A stretch of DNA of 64,000 bases from an uncultured Isoptericola sp. (lineage in GTDB: Bacteria > Actinomycetota > Actinomycetes > Actinomycetales > Cellulomonadaceae): contig CANMFP010000002.1 in assembly GCA_947497265.1 (NCBI GenBank), positions 620,001 through 684,000 of the forward strand. Direction: 5' to 3'. Below the pieces are notes generated by a model. The model did no database searches. It was not told the DNA's origin and saw only the letters and a list, made by a program, of their open reading frames with translations. Positions 16,703-27,300 of this stretch are shown piece after piece. Position 1 is the stretch's first letter. Every line of letters begins with the position of its first letter. Position numbers and translations under genes: made by a program.

Positions 16703-18034
16703 TCAGGGCCGTACGTGGCCGTCACCGTGCACCACCCACTTGGTCGTGGTCAGCTCGGCGAGCCCCATCGGTCCACGAGCATGGAGCTTCTGGGTGGAGA
16801 TGCCGATCTCCGCCCCCATGCCGAGCTGGCCGCCGTCGGTGAACCGGGTCGAGGCGTTCACCATCACGGCCGCGGAGTCGACCTCCGCCACGAACCGCTC
16901 GGACGCTGCGAGGTCGCGGGTGACGATCGCCTCGGTGTGACCCGAGCTCCACGTGCGGATGTGCTCGATGGCCTCGTCGAGCGAGTCGACCACCCGGACG
17001 GCGAGCTCTGGCGCGAGATACTCGGTCGCCCAGTCCTCGTCCGTGGCCGGGGTGACGGCGACGTCCCCGGGGGCCGACGCCCGCGCTCCCTCGTCACCGT
17101 GCAGGACGACGCCCGCCCCGCTGAGCGCGGCCAGCGCGACGGGCAGGAAGCGCGCGGCGGCGTCCGCGTGCACCAGCAGGGTCTCCGCGGCGTTGCAGAC
17201 CCCGACGCGCTGCGTCTTGGCGTTCATGATGATCTCGACGGCGGTCGCGGTGTCCGCCGAGGCGTCCACGTACACGTGCACGTTGCCCGTGCCGGTCTCG
17301 ATGACCGGTACCGTCGACTGCTCGACGACGGTGCGGATCAGATCGGCCCCGCCGCGCGGCACGAGCAGGTCCACCAGACCACGCGCCTGCATGAGGGCGA
17401 CCCCGCCAGGACGGCCGTACACGTCGATGGACTGGATCAGGTCGGCGGGCAGGCCGCGCGCTTCGAGCGCCGCTCGCAGGACCGCCGTGATCCTGGTGTT
17501 CGACGACGCCGCGGCGCTGCCCCCACGCAGGATGACCGCGTTGCCGGACTTGAGCGCCAGCCCGGCGGCGTCCACGGTGACGTTGGGGCGCGCCTCGTAG
17601 ATCATGCCGACCACACCCATCGGGACGCGGAGCTGACGCATCCGCAGGCCGTTGGGCAGCGTCTGTCCGCGCACCACCTCCCCGACCGGGTCGGGCAGCG
17701 CGGCGAGCTCGCGCAGGGCGTCGGCGATGGCGACGACGCGGTCGCCGGTGAGCGTGAGGCGGTCGAGCAGGCCTTCGCTCATGCCGTTCCCCCGCCCGCG
17801 GGCGACGTCGTCGGCGTTCGCCGACACGATCTCGTCCGACGCCGCCACGAGGGCGTCGGCGAGCGCGTGCAGCGTCTCGTCCTTCTCGGCCCGGGTGGCG
17901 GTGGCCAGCACGCGCGACGCCGTCTGCGAGCGGCGCGCGACGTCCTGGACGGCGGCCGTCACCTCGGCGTCCGGCTGCGGTCGCTGGGCAGGGCCGGGCG
18001 TCGCGGTCGCTGCGGTCTCGAACGTCGTGGTCAT
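16703..18034 (-). CDS. proA: Glutamate-5-semialdehyde dehydrogenase (gamma-glutamyl phosphate reductase)
   Basis: Second step of proline synthesis: NADPH reduction of gamma-glutamyl phosphate. The 443-aa ALDH-fold protein has [57 protein letters not shown] and the catalytic cysteine in [12 protein letters not shown]. Length is at the upper end of the family because of an Ala/Thr/Pro-rich N-terminus. ATG 18034 is 10 nt after the proB stop. A TAGTCT hexamer 7 nt upstream could give an extra leaderless transcript, but it also contains the proB stop codon, so it may be coincidence. Confidence 0.96.
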   Translation of the reverse strand: MTTTFETAATATPGPAQRPQPDAEVTAAVQDVARRSQTASRVLATATRAEKDETLHALADALVAASDEIVSANADDVARGRGNGMSEGLLDRLTLTGDRVVAIADALRELAALPDPVGEVVRGQTLPNGLRMRQLRVPMGVVGMIYEARPNVTVDAAGLALKSGNAVILRGGSAAASSNTRITAVLRAALEARGLPADLIQSIDVYGRPGGVALMQARGLVDLLVPRGGADLIRTVVEQSTVPVIETGTGNVHVYVDASADTATAVEIIMNAKTQRVGVCNAAETLLVHADAAARFLPVALAALSGAGVVLHGDEGARASAPGDVAVTPATDEDWATEYLAPELAVRVVDSLDEAIEHIRTWSSGHTEAIVTRDLAASERFVAEVDSAAVMVNASTRFTDGGQLGMGAEIGISTQKLHARGPMGLAELTTTKWVVHGDGHVRP

Positions 18035-18041
18035 GCCCTCG

Positions 18042-18047
18042 AGACTA
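18042..18047 (-). promoter_or_regulatory. Possible internal -10 box for proA
   Basis: TAGTCT on the minus strand, 7 nt before ATG 18034. It overlaps the proB TAG stop, so chance is a real alternative. Confidence 0.25.
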
Positions 18048-19199
18048 CGATGCCGAGGCCGACGAGGACAGGCCGTTCCGTCCTTCGAGCACCAGATCGT
18101 CGCGGTGCACGACCTCACGGTCGTACCCCTCGCCGAGGTCTTCCCGGAGCTCGTAGGTGGATCGTCCCAGCAGCGGCGGCAGCTCGGTCGCGTCGTAGGC
18201 GACGAGCCCACGGGCGACCACGGTGCCGTCCGGACCGACCAGCTCGACCGGGTCGCCGGCGTCGAACTGTCCCTCCACCCGGGTGATCCCGGCGGGCAGG
18301 AGGGAGGCGCGACCGCCGAGCACCGCGCGCGTGGCGCCGTCGTCGAGGTGCAGGACGCCCGCGGCCCGTGCCGCGTGCGCGATCCACAGCCGCCGGGCGG
18401 TGGTGCGCTTGCCTCCGGCGGTGAAGAACGTCCCGACGTCGTCGCCCGCCAGCGCCTGCGCCACGTTCGCGGCGGCGGTGAGGACCACGGGCACCCCGGC
18501 CTCCGTCGCGATGCGCACCGACTCGAGCTTGGTGACCATCCCGCCGGTGCCGACGCTGCTCCCCCGCGCCGTCACCTCGACCCCCGCCACGTCGGCGAGG
18601 TCCGCCACGTGGGAGATACGCCGAGCGCCGGGACGGCTCGGAGGCGCGTCGTGCAGACCGTCGACGTCCGTGAGCAGGACCATCGCGTCGGCCCGCACCA
18701 GGTGGGACACGAGAGCGGCGAGGCGGTCGTTGTCGCCGAAGCGCAGCTCGTCGATGGTCACGGCGTCGTTCTCGTTGACGACCGGCACCACGCCGAGCGC
18801 GAGAAGCTTCTCGAGGGAGCGCTGCGCGTTGCGGTACCGGACGCGGCGCACCGTGTCCTCCGCCGTGAGCAGCGCCTGGCCGACCCGGAGCCCGTGCGCG
18901 GCGAACGCCTCGCTGTAGCGCGCCACGAGCTGACCCTGGCCGAGCATCGCGCAGGCCTGCATGGTCGCGAGGTCGCGCGGCCGCGACGTCAGCCCGGCGG
19001 GCCCGATACCCGCGGCGATCGCCCCGGACGTGACGAGCACGACCTCCTGGCCTTTCGCGCGGCGCGCGGCCAGGACGTCCACCAGTGCGCGCAGCGCCAC
19101 CACGTCGAGGTGGCCGTCCGGTCGCGTCAGCGAGGACGAGCCGATCTTGACGACGAGCCGACGAGCGGCGGGCAGCGCAGAGCGGGAGGTGGCGTTCAC
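18045..19199 (-). CDS. proB: Glutamate 5-kinase
   Basis: First, usually proline-inhibited, step of proline synthesis. The 384-aa protein has an amino-acid-kinase domain ([58 protein letters not shown]) and a C-terminal PUA domain (about residues 290–370). GTG 19199 is inferred from the family N-terminus; a GATGAT hexamer ends 6 nt before it and there is no clear Shine-Dalgarno. It lies 25 nt after the obgE stop, in the obgE–proB–proA order usual for actinobacteria. Confidence 0.96.
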   Translation of the reverse strand: MNATSRSALPAARRLVVKIGSSSLTRPDGHLDVVALRALVDVLAARRAKGQEVVLVTSGAIAAGIGPAGLTSRPRDLATMQACAMLGQGQLVARYSEAFAAHGLRVGQALLTAEDTVRRVRYRNAQRSLEKLLALGVVPVVNENDAVTIDELRFGDNDRLAALVSHLVRADAMVLLTDVDGLHDAPPSRPGARRISHVADLADVAGVEVTARGSSVGTGGMVTKLESVRIATEAGVPVVLTAAANVAQALAGDDVGTFFTAGGKRTTARRLWIAHAARAAGVLHLDDGATRAVLGGRASLLPAGITRVEGQFDAGDPVELVGPDGTVVARGLVAYDATELPPLLGRSTYELREDLGEGYDREVVHRDDLVLEGRNGLSSSASAS

Positions 19200-19224
19200 G
19201 AGGCCATCATCCCCGCAACCGCCG

Positions 19225-20748
19225 TCAGTCGTCGGCGGGGTCCGCCCAGTGACCCGCGTCGCGCTCCGTCCACAGCTCTTCGCGCGCCGCCGTCTTGGCG
19301 TCCATCCGTTCGCTGTGCTCCTGGCGCTTGCGCGCACGCGTGGGTCGCGACTCGTGCTCGAAGCGCAGGTCGGTGCCCCGGGCGCCCAGCAGCTCGGCAC
19401 CGGTGGCCATGGTGGGTTCCCAGTCGAAGACGACGGCGTCACGCTCGGTGCCGATGCGCACCTCGTCGCCCGCGACGGCACCGGCCTTGAGGAGCCGGTC
19501 CTCGACGCCGAGCTTGGCGAGGCGGTCCGCGAGGTACCCGACCGCCTCGTCGTTGTTGAAGTCCGTCTGGCGGACCCAGCGGTGCGGCTTGCGCCCCTCG
19601 ACCAGGAAGTACACGTGGCCGGTGCTGCCGTCCGTGCGGCGCGTGACCGTGAACCCGGCGTCGTTGACGGCCCGGGGACGCAGGACCACATGGGCCGGCT
19701 CGGGCGGCGGTGCCGCGGCGCGGGCCCTGGCGACGATCTCACCGAGCGCGAAGGTCAGCGGTCGCAACCCCTCGTGGGAGGCCGTCGAGACCTCGAAAAC
19801 CCGCAGTCCGCGCGCCTCCAGCTCCGGCCGGACGAAGTCCGCGAGCTCGCGGGCCTCGGGGACGTCGATCTTGTTGAGCACGACGAGCTGAGGACGCTCC
19901 AGCAGCGGGACCCTGCCGCCCTCGATCTCCAGGTCACCTGCGTAGGCAGCCAGCTCGGCCTCGAGGGCCTCGAGGTCGCTGATCGGGTCACGCCCGGGCT
20001 CCAGCGTGGCGCAGTCGAGCACGTGCACGATGACGGCCGTGCGTTCGATGTGGCGCAGGAACTCCAGGCCCAGCCCCCTGCCCTCGCTCGCGCCGGGGAT
20101 CAGCCCGGGGACGTCGGCGACGGTGTACCGGACGTCTCCGGCCTGCACCACGCCGAGGTTGGGCACCAGCGTCGTGAAGGGGTAGTCGGCGATCTTCGGC
20201 CGGGCCGCGGAGACCGCGGCGATCAGGGACGACTTGCCGGCGCTCGGGAAGCCCACCAGGGCGACGTCGGCGATCGACTTGAGCTCGAGGACGACGTCGC
20301 GTTCCTCGCCCGGCTCGCCGAGGAGCGCGAAGCCGGGCGCCTTGCGCTTCGGCGAGGCGAGCGCGCGGTTGCCCAGCCCGCCGCGACCGCCCTCGGCGAT
20401 GACGAACTCGGTGCCGTCGCCCACCAGGTCGGCCAGCACGCCGCCATCGCGGTCCTTGACGACGGTGCCGTCGGGGACACGCAGGATCAGGTCGTCGCCC
20501 TTGGCCCCGTCCCGGTCGTCACCCATGCCCTGCCCGCCCTTGGGCGCGCGGCGGTGGGGCGAGTGGTGGTACTCGAGCAGCGTGGTCGTCTGGGCGTCCA
20601 CGACGAGCCGGACGCTGCCGCCGTCGCCGCCGTTGCCGCCGTCGGGCCCGCCGAGCGGCTTGAACTTCTCACGGTGCACGGACGCGACCCCGTGCCCGCC
20701 GTCACCGCCGGCGGCGTGCAGCACCACTCGATCGACGAAGCTGGCCAT
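19225..20748 (-). CDS. obgE: GTPase ObgE/CgtA
   Basis: Essential ribosome-associated GTPase (50S assembly, stress signalling). The 507-aa chain has the glycine-rich Obg domain ([29 protein letters not shown]), the G domain with GFPSAGKSS (G1, about residue 166), DVPGLIPGA (G3) and NKID (G4), and a C-terminal OCT domain followed by a charged tail, as in other actinobacterial Obg proteins. ATG 20748 follows GAGAGGA by 8 nt. It is downstream of rpmA but separated from it by a strong hairpin. Confidence 0.97.
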   Translation of the reverse strand: MASFVDRVVLHAAGGDGGHGVASVHREKFKPLGGPDGGNGGDGGSVRLVVDAQTTTLLEYHHSPHRRAPKGGQGMGDDRDGAKGDDLILRVPDGTVVKDRDGGVLADLVGDGTEFVIAEGGRGGLGNRALASPKRKAPGFALLGEPGEERDVVLELKSIADVALVGFPSAGKSSLIAAVSAARPKIADYPFTTLVPNLGVVQAGDVRYTVADVPGLIPGASEGRGLGLEFLRHIERTAVIVHVLDCATLEPGRDPISDLEALEAELAAYAGDLEIEGGRVPLLERPQLVVLNKIDVPEARELADFVRPELEARGLRVFEVSTASHEGLRPLTFALGEIVARARAAAPPPEPAHVVLRPRAVNDAGFTVTRRTDGSTGHVYFLVEGRKPHRWVRQTDFNNDEAVGYLADRLAKLGVEDRLLKAGAVAGDEVRIGTERDAVVFDWEPTMATGAELLGARGTDLRFEHESRPTRARKRQEHSERMDAKTAAREELWTERDAGHWADPADD

Positions 20749-20783
20749 GGGTAGATCCTCTCAGGACGGCAGGCGGAGAACAG

Positions 20784-20819
20784 CACGAGGGGCGCACCCG
20801 AGATGGTGCGCCCCTCGTG
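20784..20819 (-). terminator. Strong hairpin between rpmA and obgE
   Basis: Perfect 15-bp stem (arms 20784–20798 and 20805–20819) with a 6-nt loop CGAGAT. It should end or attenuate rplU–rpmA transcription ahead of obgE. Confidence 0.75.
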
Positions 20820-20864
20820 GGAAGTGCGGCAGCGGTCCGCTGCGCGCGGCTCGGATCCGGTGGA

Positions 20865-21125
20865 TCAGGCCTGCGCGGCCGCGACGATGTCGACGACCTT
20901 GCGACCACGGCGGGTCGCGAAGGCGACCTCACCGGCGGCCAGCGCGAACAGGGTGTCGTCGCCACCGCGGCCGACGTTCTCGCCCGGGTGGAAGTGGGTG
21001 CCGCGCTGGCGGACGATGATCTCGCCCGCGCCGACGACCTGGCCGCCGTAGCGCTTCACGCCGAGCGACTTCGCGTTGGAGTCACGACCGTTGCGCGAGG
21101 AGCTCGCGCCCTTCTTGTGTGCCAT
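20865..21125 (-). CDS. rpmA: 50S ribosomal protein L27
   Basis: 86-aa bL27 starting [16 protein letters not shown] and continuing with [20 protein letters not shown] and [17 protein letters not shown]. The N-terminus lacks the cleavable extension found in Firmicutes. It is the second gene of the rplU–rpmA operon and is followed by a hairpin. Confidence 0.98.
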   Translation of the reverse strand: MAHKKGASSSRNGRDSNAKSLGVKRYGGQVVGAGEIIVRQRGTHFHPGENVGRGGDDTLFALAAGEVAFATRRGRKVVDIVAAAQA

Positions 21126-21193
21126 GTCTGACCTGCTTTCTCAGAAGTACGAAGAGTGTGGGGAACCTGGCGGGCGGCGACGCCCGCCGGACA

Positions 21194-21502
21194 TCACTTG
21201 ATGCCGGTGACCTTCAGGCGGGTCAGCTGCTGGCGGTGACCCTGGCGCTTCCGGTAGCCGGTCTTGTTCTTGTACTTGTGGATGGTGATCTTCGGGCCCT
21301 TGGCGTCCCGGACGACCTCCGCGGTGACCTTGACCTTCGCGAGCTTCTCAGCGTCGGAGGTCACCTTCTCCCCGTCCACGAGCAGGATGGCAGGCAGCTC
21401 CACGCTGTCTCCGGCCGACACCTGGATGCGGTCCATGACGACGATGTCGCCCACGGACACCTTTTCCTGACGGCCACCGGCCTTGACGATCGCGTACACC
21501 AT
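21194..21502 (-). CDS. rplU: 50S ribosomal protein L21
   Basis: bL21 of 102 aa: [19 protein letters not shown], then the usual [15 protein letters not shown] and the C-terminal [17 protein letters not shown] signature. ATG 21502 gives the canonical N-terminus. An in-frame ATG at 21514 would add MSIS and lies only 2–3 nt after GGAG, too close, whereas 21502 lies 12–14 nt away; the true start could be either. Confidence 0.96.
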   Translation of the reverse strand: MVYAIVKAGGRQEKVSVGDIVVMDRIQVSAGDSVELPAILLVDGEKVTSDAEKLAKVKVTAEVVRDAKGPKITIHKYKNKTGYRKRQGHRQQLTRLKVTGIK

Positions 21503-21644
21503 GCTGATGCTCATCTCTCCTGGTCTTGGCGTGCTCGCACGACGTCGGTCACCGGCTTGATCTGGGACTCGGTCCGCCGCGGCGGTCGAGTGCGGTGCGC
21601 CGAGGGCACACGGGACAGGCACGCTGAGGGCGCGCCGACGCATT

Positions 21645-21674
21645 ACTCTACGCGACGCCGCCAGCTGCGATCAA
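21645..21674 (-). promoter_or_regulatory. rplU–rpmA promoter
   Basis: -35 TTGATC (21669–21674), 18-nt spacer, -10 TAGAGT (21645–21650) on the minus strand. The leader to rplU would be about 135 nt, long enough for autogenous control. Confidence 0.6.
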
Positions 21675-21763
21675 CTGCCGCAGGGCCCAGGAGAGCGTGA
21701 CCTGACCCACTGGTCCCCGCCTGCGGGTTCGCGAGGGACTCGGCAGCGACCCATGATAATCAC

Positions 21764-22372
21764 GTGAGATCCGCTCCCGAGCCGCCCGGGGCACGGGGCG
21801 ACGGCGACGACGCCGTCGCCACGGCCATGCGCGCCGTGGACCGTCGCGGATTCCTGCCACGCGCGCAACGGCACGTCGCGGACGCCGACAGGCCGTTGCC
21901 CATCGGCCACGAGCAGACCTGCTCGCAGCCGTCGACCGTCGTCGCCATGCTCAGGCTCCTGCAGGTGCACCGTGGCGCCACGGTGCTCGACGTCGGGTCC
22001 GGGTCGGGATGGACGACGGCGCTGCTCGCACACCTGGTCGGGCCGACCGGGGAGGTGCTCGGCGTCGAGCTCGTGCCCGAGATCGCGGCCTGGGGCGCCG
22101 CGAACCTGGCTCGGCAGGCGACGCCGTGGGCACAGGTCGTGCCGGCCACGAGCGGCACGCTCGGATCGCCGCGCGAGGGCGGGTGGCAACGCATCCTCGT
22201 CTCGGCGTCGCCCGACGAGCTGCCCGGCGAGCTGGTCGACCAGATCGCACCCGGCGGCCGGATGGTCATCCCCGTGCGCCACGCGATGCTGCTGGTCGAG
22301 CGGACCGCCGACGGCACGGTGCGCACCACGGAGCACGGCACGTACAGCTTCGTCCCCCTCGTCCAGGACTGA
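21764..22372 (+). CDS. Protein-L-isoaspartate O-methyltransferase-like SAM methyltransferase
   Basis: 202-aa class I methyltransferase of the PCMT family. It has the PCMT entry segment SQPSTVVAMLRLLQ, motif I VLDVGSGSGWTTALLAHLVG, then VLGVELVPEIAAWG and the LPGELVDQIAPGGRMVIPV post-motif, characteristic of Pcm (repair of isoaspartyl residues). It may act on another substrate. GTG 21764 starts 6 nt after a CATGAT hexamer, so the mRNA may be leaderless. It diverges from rplU and stands alone before the desaturase. Confidence 0.85.
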   Translation: MRSAPEPPGARGDGDDAVATAMRAVDRRGFLPRAQRHVADADRPLPIGHEQTCSQPSTVVAMLRLLQVHRGATVLDVGSGSGWTTALLAHLVGPTGEVLGVELVPEIAAWGAANLARQATPWAQVVPATSGTLGSPREGGWQRILVSASPDELPGELVDQIAPGGRMVIPVRHAMLLVERTADGTVRTTEHGTYSFVPLVQD

Positions 22373-22414
22373 GCACCTGCGCGAGACCTTCACGTCGGCG
22401 GCGCTGCCTCGGAA

Positions 22415-22430
22415 CCTACGGTCCCGTAGG
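22415..22430. promoter_or_regulatory. Palindrome in the desaturase promoter region
   Basis: CCTACGG-TC-CCGTAGG: perfect 7-bp arms with a 2-nt centre. It overlaps a possible -10 TAGGCT (22427–22432) about 80 nt before the desaturase start. A candidate operator; the regulator is unknown. Confidence 0.45.
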
Positions 22431-22508
22431 CTCGGGCCATCTGCACGACCGGGCACCTGCCCACCATCTCGGCTGGGAAGTCGACACCGACCCCTCTGCG
22501 AGGCATGC

Positions 22509-23609
22509 ATGGCCCCCTCCGCCCCGTCCGTCATCGACGACAACGGTCCCCCGCCCAGCGCTGCTGCGAAGTTCACGAGCAGCTACAGCGACCTCGCACG
22601 ACAGGTGCGGGAGGCGGGGCTGCTCCGCCGGGCCTACGGGTACTACCTCTGGACCGGGATCGGTGTGACCCTCGCGCTCGGCGGGGTGATCACCGGGATG
22701 GTGCTGCTCGGTGACTCCTGGTTCCAGCTCCTCATGGCGGGGGCGCTCGGCCTCGTGCTGACGCAGATCGCCTTCCTGACCCACGAGGCCGCGCACCGGC
22801 AGGTCTTCGCGAGCGGACCGGTCAACGACCGGGTCGGGCGGTGGCTGGCCAACGCCGTGGTCGGTATCAGCTACTCGTGGTGGATGACCAAGCACACGCG
22901 TCACCACGCCAACCCGAACCACGTGGGCAAGGACCCGGACATCGCGGCCGACACGATCCGGTTCACCCCGGAGGCCGCCGCCGAGGTCCGCGGCCCGCTG
23001 CGCCACATCACCCGACGTCAAGGCTGGCTGTTCTTCCCCCTGCTGACCCTCGAAGGGCTCAACCTGCACGTGACCTCGATCCGGTCGCTGCTGACCGGCC
23101 CCCCGAAGACCCTCGCCACCCGCCGTCGCGAGCTCGTCACGATCGCCGTCCGCCTCACGCTCTATGTCGCCGTGATCTTCTGGTTCATGCCGCCCGGGCT
23201 CGCCGCGGCGTTCATCGGTGTTCAGCTCGCCGTCTTCGGCGTCTACATGGGCGCTTCCTTCGCCCCGAACCACAAGGGCATGAAGATCGTCCCGGCGGGC
23301 GTCAAGATGGACTTCCTGTCCAAGCAGGTCCTGACCTCCCGGAACATCCGCGGTGGTTGGTTCATGAACGTCCTGATGGGCGGGCTCAACCACCAGGTCG
23401 AGCACCACCTGTTCCCGAGCATGCCGCGGCCGAGCCTGGCGAAGGCGCGCCTCCTGGTCCGTGAGCACTGCGCGAACCACGGCCTGCCGTACACGGAGAC
23501 GAGCCTCGTCGCGTCCTACGCGATCGTCGTCCGCTATCTCAACCGCGTGGGCCTCGCCGCCCGTGACCCGTTCGACTGCCCGCTGCGGCAGGAGCTGCGC
23601 GGCTACTGA
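22509..23609 (+). CDS. Fatty acid desaturase (membrane, diiron)
   Basis: Acyl-lipid or acyl-CoA desaturase of 366 aa. All three histidine boxes are present: HEAAH (about residue 95), HTRHH (about 132) and HQVEHH (about 297), the last being the HxxHH type. Membrane spans lie near residues 48–90 and 210–255. It resembles the actinobacterial linoleoyl-CoA desaturase-like group that introduces cis double bonds for membrane fluidity. ATG 22509 follows GAGG by 6 nt. The 136-nt upstream gap contains a promoter-overlapping palindrome, hinting at lipid- or temperature-responsive control. It is convergent with tdk through a shared hairpin. Confidence 0.93.
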   Translation: MAPSAPSVIDDNGPPPSAAAKFTSSYSDLARQVREAGLLRRAYGYYLWTGIGVTLALGGVITGMVLLGDSWFQLLMAGALGLVLTQIAFLTHEAAHRQVFASGPVNDRVGRWLANAVVGISYSWWMTKHTRHHANPNHVGKDPDIAADTIRFTPEAAAEVRGPLRHITRRQGWLFFPLLTLEGLNLHVTSIRSLLTGPPKTLATRRRELVTIAVRLTLYVAVIFWFMPPGLAAAFIGVQLAVFGVYMGASFAPNHKGMKIVPAGVKMDFLSKQVLTSRNIRGGWFMNVLMGGLNHQVEHHLFPSMPRPSLAKARLLVREHCANHGLPYTETSLVASYAIVVRYLNRVGLAARDPFDCPLRQELRGY

Positions 23610-23612
23610 GGC

Positions 23613-23639
23613 AGGTCGGCCGCGGTCCGAGGCCGACCT
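23613..23639. terminator. Bidirectional hairpin between desaturase gene and tdk
   Basis: Perfect 9-bp stem AGGTCGGCC/GGCCGACCT with a 9-nt loop, starting 4 nt after the desaturase stop and touching the tdk stop codon. Confidence 0.6.
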
Positions 23640-24217
23640 CAGGCCCGACGGTGCGCCCGGCAGCGCGCCTGGTAGGAGTCCGTGCCCCCGACGTGAGCGG
23701 CGACGGCGACGAGGGCGTCGCCGGGCAGCACATCCGCGTCGGGCAACCGCACGTGGTAGGCGGCGTCCCGTCCGCACACCGCGCACACGGCGGTGAGCTT
23801 CGCGGCGGTCTCGGCCAGCGCCATGAGTGCGGGCACCGGTTCGAACGGGCGCCCGTCGAACGTCACCGTGAGTCCCGCGACGACGACGTCGAGGCCCGAG
23901 TCGAGCAGGTCGAGGACGACCGCCACGAGCTCGGGCCCGAAGAACTGGGCCTCGTCGACCGCCACCATCCGTGTCCGTGGACCGACGAGGCCGGGTATCT
24001 CCGCGGGTCCGTCCACGGACCGCGACGCGATCTCGACGCCCGAGTGGGACGCCACCACCCCCGCCCCGTAGCGGACGTCCAAGGTGTGCGCCACGGTCAG
24101 CACCTCGCGCCCGGCGATCTGCGCGCGCCGGACCATCCGGGCCAGCTCCTCCGTCTTGCCGGCGAACATGGGGCCGCCGATCACCGTCAGGCGACCGGCG
24201 TCTCGACCGTCATCCAT
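23639..24217 (-). CDS. tdk: Thymidine kinase (type II)
   Basis: ATP-dependent phosphorylation of thymidine in salvage. The 192-aa protein has the P-loop GGPMFAGKTEEL (residues 14–25), DEAQFF (Walker B and catalytic Glu), the lasso-like VVVAGLTVTFDGRPF segment and zinc ligands CAVCGRDA plus the C-terminal CRAHRRA. Size and motifs match TK1-type bacterial enzymes. ATG 24217 is the only good start and has no clear Shine-Dalgarno. It lies downstream of the rne terminator hairpin. Confidence 0.96.
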   Translation of the reverse strand: MDDGRDAGRLTVIGGPMFAGKTEELARMVRRAQIAGREVLTVAHTLDVRYGAGVVASHSGVEIASRSVDGPAEIPGLVGPRTRMVAVDEAQFFGPELVAVVLDLLDSGLDVVVAGLTVTFDGRPFEPVPALMALAETAAKLTAVCAVCGRDAAYHVRLPDADVLPGDALVAVAAHVGGTDSYQARCRAHRRA

Positions 24218-24260
24218 ACGGTCCAGTCAAGCATCCGCCCGGCGGTCGAACGGCCCGGAA

Positions 24261-24311
24261 ACGCCGCACGCCCGTACCCGTCCCCTGAGGGCGGGCACGG
24301 GCGTGCGGCGT
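24261..24311 (-). terminator. Long terminator hairpin after rne
   Basis: Perfect 15-bp outer stem (24261–24275 with 24297–24311) plus an inner GC stem, starting 8 nt after the rne stop codon. No U-tract. Confidence 0.75.
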
Positions 24312-24318
24312 GGACGAG

Positions 24319-27300
24319 CTACCGGCCGTCGGCCGGCGGACCGTCCGTCAGCGTCGCAGCCTCGTCATCAGCCTGCTCAGGAGCCTCCTCGGCTCCGGCT
24401 CCTTTGGCGGGTGCCGGCTCCGGCAGCACGATCGCCTCCACCGCCGCCTCCACCGCGGCGCCCGACTCGGCGGCAGTGCCCTCGGTGACCGGCTCCGGCG
24501 GGTCCACGGTCTCCGCCGAGGCCACGGTGTCGGCAGCCCGTGCCGGCTCCTCGCCGCCGTGGTGCTCGTCGTGGTCGTGGGCATGGGCTGCTGCGGCGGC
24601 GATCGTGGCCAGCGTCGCCTTGACGGCCTCGCGTGCCTCGGACTTGTCGTCCGGCAGCTTGGCCATGTCGGCGCCCGACGGCTGCGACTCCTCCTTCTTG
24701 GCACCGCCACGCTTGCGGCGTGACCGCTTGGAGCTGTCGTCGCCGGCACCCGACGACACGGCACCGCCCCGCTCGACCGGTTCGCTGTGGACGATGAAGC
24801 CACGGCCCTTGCAGTGCTCGCAGGTCGAGGAGAAGGCCTCGACGAGCCCCTGCCCCACGCGCTTGCGCGTCATCTGGACGAGACCGAGCGAGGTGACCTC
24901 GGCCACCTGGTGCTTGGTGCGGTCCCGGCCGAGGCACTCGACCAGCCGGCGCAGCACGAGGTCACGGTTCGACTCAAGGACCATGTCGACGAAGTCGATC
25001 ACGATGATGCCGCCGATGTCCCGCAGGCGGAGCTGACGGACGATCTCCTCCGCCGCCTCCAGGTTGTTGCGGGTCACGGTCTCCTCGAGCGTGCCGCCCG
25101 AGCCGGTGAACTTGCCGGTGTTGACGTCGACGACGGTCATCGCCTCGGTCCGGTCGATGACGAGCGACCCGCCGGACGGCAACCACACCTTGCGGTCCAT
25201 GCCCTTGGCGAGCTGCTCGTCGACACGGTGCTTGGCGAAGACGTCGCCCGGCTCGTTCCACCGCGAGACCCGCTCCCGGAGGTCGGGTGCGAGCTCGGCC
25301 ACGTAGGACGAGATCTCGGACCACGCGTGGTCGCCCTGCACGACGAGCGAGGTGAAGTCGTCGTTGAAGATGTCACGGACCACGCGGATCGCCATGTCCG
25401 GCTCACCCTGCAGCAGACTGGGCGCGCTGGTCGACGACCTGGCCGCCTTGTCGCTGATCGCCTTCCACTGCGCCTCGAGCCGTCCGACGTCGGCGCGCAG
25501 CTCGTCCTCCGAGGCTCCCTCGGCGGCGGTCCGCACGATGACGCCGGCGCCCTCCGGGACGACGTCGCGCAGGATCTTCTTGAGTCGGCTGCGCTCGGTG
25601 TCGGGCAGCTTGCGGCTGATGCCGGTCATGCCACCACCGGGCACGAACACCAGGTAGCGACCGGCGAGCGTGATCTGCGAGGTCAGCCGGGCGCCCTTGT
25701 GCCCGATCGGGTCCTTGGTCACCTGCACGAGCACGGAGTCGCCCGACTTGAGGGCCTCCTCGATGCGGCGCGGCTGGCCGTCGATGCCGGCGGCGTCCCA
25801 GTTGACCTCGCCCGCGTAGAGCACGGCGTTGCGGCCCTTGCCCACGTCGACGAACGCCGCCTCCATGGACGGCAGGACGTTCTGGACGCGGCCGAGGTAG
25901 ACGTTGCCCACCATCGAGGCCTGCTCCTGCTGGGAGACGTAGTGCTCCACGAGGACGCCGTCCTCGAGCACGGCGATCTGGGTGCGTCCGTCCTCCTCAC
26001 GCACGAACATCGAGCGCTGCACGGACTCGCGCCGTGCCAGGAACTCCGCCTCGGTGATGATCTGGCGGCGGCGCCCCGCGTCGCGCCCGTCCCGGCGACG
26101 CTGACGCTTCGCCTCGAGCCGGGTGGACCCCTTCAGTGCGGTGACTTCGTCCTCGGCCCGCTCCCTGCGGCCGGTGTCCCGGTCGCTGCCGCGGCCGCCG
26201 CGACGGCGGCGTCGACGACGACGGCTCGAGCTCGACGAGTCGGAGTCCTCCGGCCCGCTCTCCCGCTGGGCACCGGTCTCGGCGGGCGCGTCGTCCTGCT
26301 CGGCGGCCTTCGACGGCTGCGAGGTGCCCTCGTCCGCCGAGGCCGTCGACTCGTCCGCGCTGTCCTCGCCCTGCTCGTCGTCCTGCTCGTCGTCGTCACG
26401 CGGGTCGACCTTGCGGCCACCCCGGCGACCCCGTCCACCACGACGACGGCGGCGCCGCGGGCGGATCTCGGACTCCTCGCCGTCCTCACGGAAGTCCTCG
26501 GGGCGCAGCTCGGGGAGCGTGACACCCTCCGACTCCAGCTCGGTCTCGATGATCTCGAGCTCGGAGACGGCTGCCTCCTCGGCCTCGCTCAGCGTGAGCG
26601 CCGCCGGTTCCTCCGACGCGGCCTCCTCCGGCTCGGCGGAGGACGTCCCGGGCGCCTCGGCGGCTGAGGACTCGACGGCCTCCTCGAGCGCCTTCGTGGA
26701 CCGGGTGCCCTGGCCCGTCGATCTCGTCGCCCTCCGGGTCTTCGCGGCCGGCTGGTCGGTGGTCGGCTTCTCGGCAGGCTCGGTGGTCGCGGCGGTCTCG
26801 CCGGCCTGTTCGGGCCCCGAGCCGGTGCGCTCGGCGACGTCGTCGTGCGACCGCGGCGGGCCTGCCGGCGCCTGCGCCCGGCGGGACTTGCGGGCCCCGG
26901 AAATCTCCGGGGCCTGGAACAGCAGCGCGGTGGTCGCGAGGCGCGGTGTGCCCGCCCCGCCGGCGGTGCGCGCGGTCGACGCCTCGGACTCGGCCGCGGC
27001 AGCCGACTCGGCCGCGGGCTTCTCGGCCTCAGACTTCTCGGCCTCAGGCTTCTCGGCCTCGGGTTCTGCCGCCGGCGCCGTGGCCTCCGCGGACGCACCA
27101 GCCGCGCGGCCGGCCCGGCGCCGCTTGGGCGCCGCCGTCTCAGGTGCGGGCTCTGCTGCGGGCTCGAGTGCGGGCTCCGCTGCGGCGGCCGGTTCGGCCT
27201 TCTTCGTCGCGCGCGACCGGGACCGCCTCGGCGGCTGCTCGGCCTGGTCCGCGCTCTTGGTGCGCGAGGACTTCTTCGGCGCGGACGACGGCGCGGTCTC

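Noticed and set aside
21515-21644. Riboswitch or known L21 leader motif in the rplU leader
   Set aside because: The leader is long enough, but I could not identify a conserved structural element by eye.
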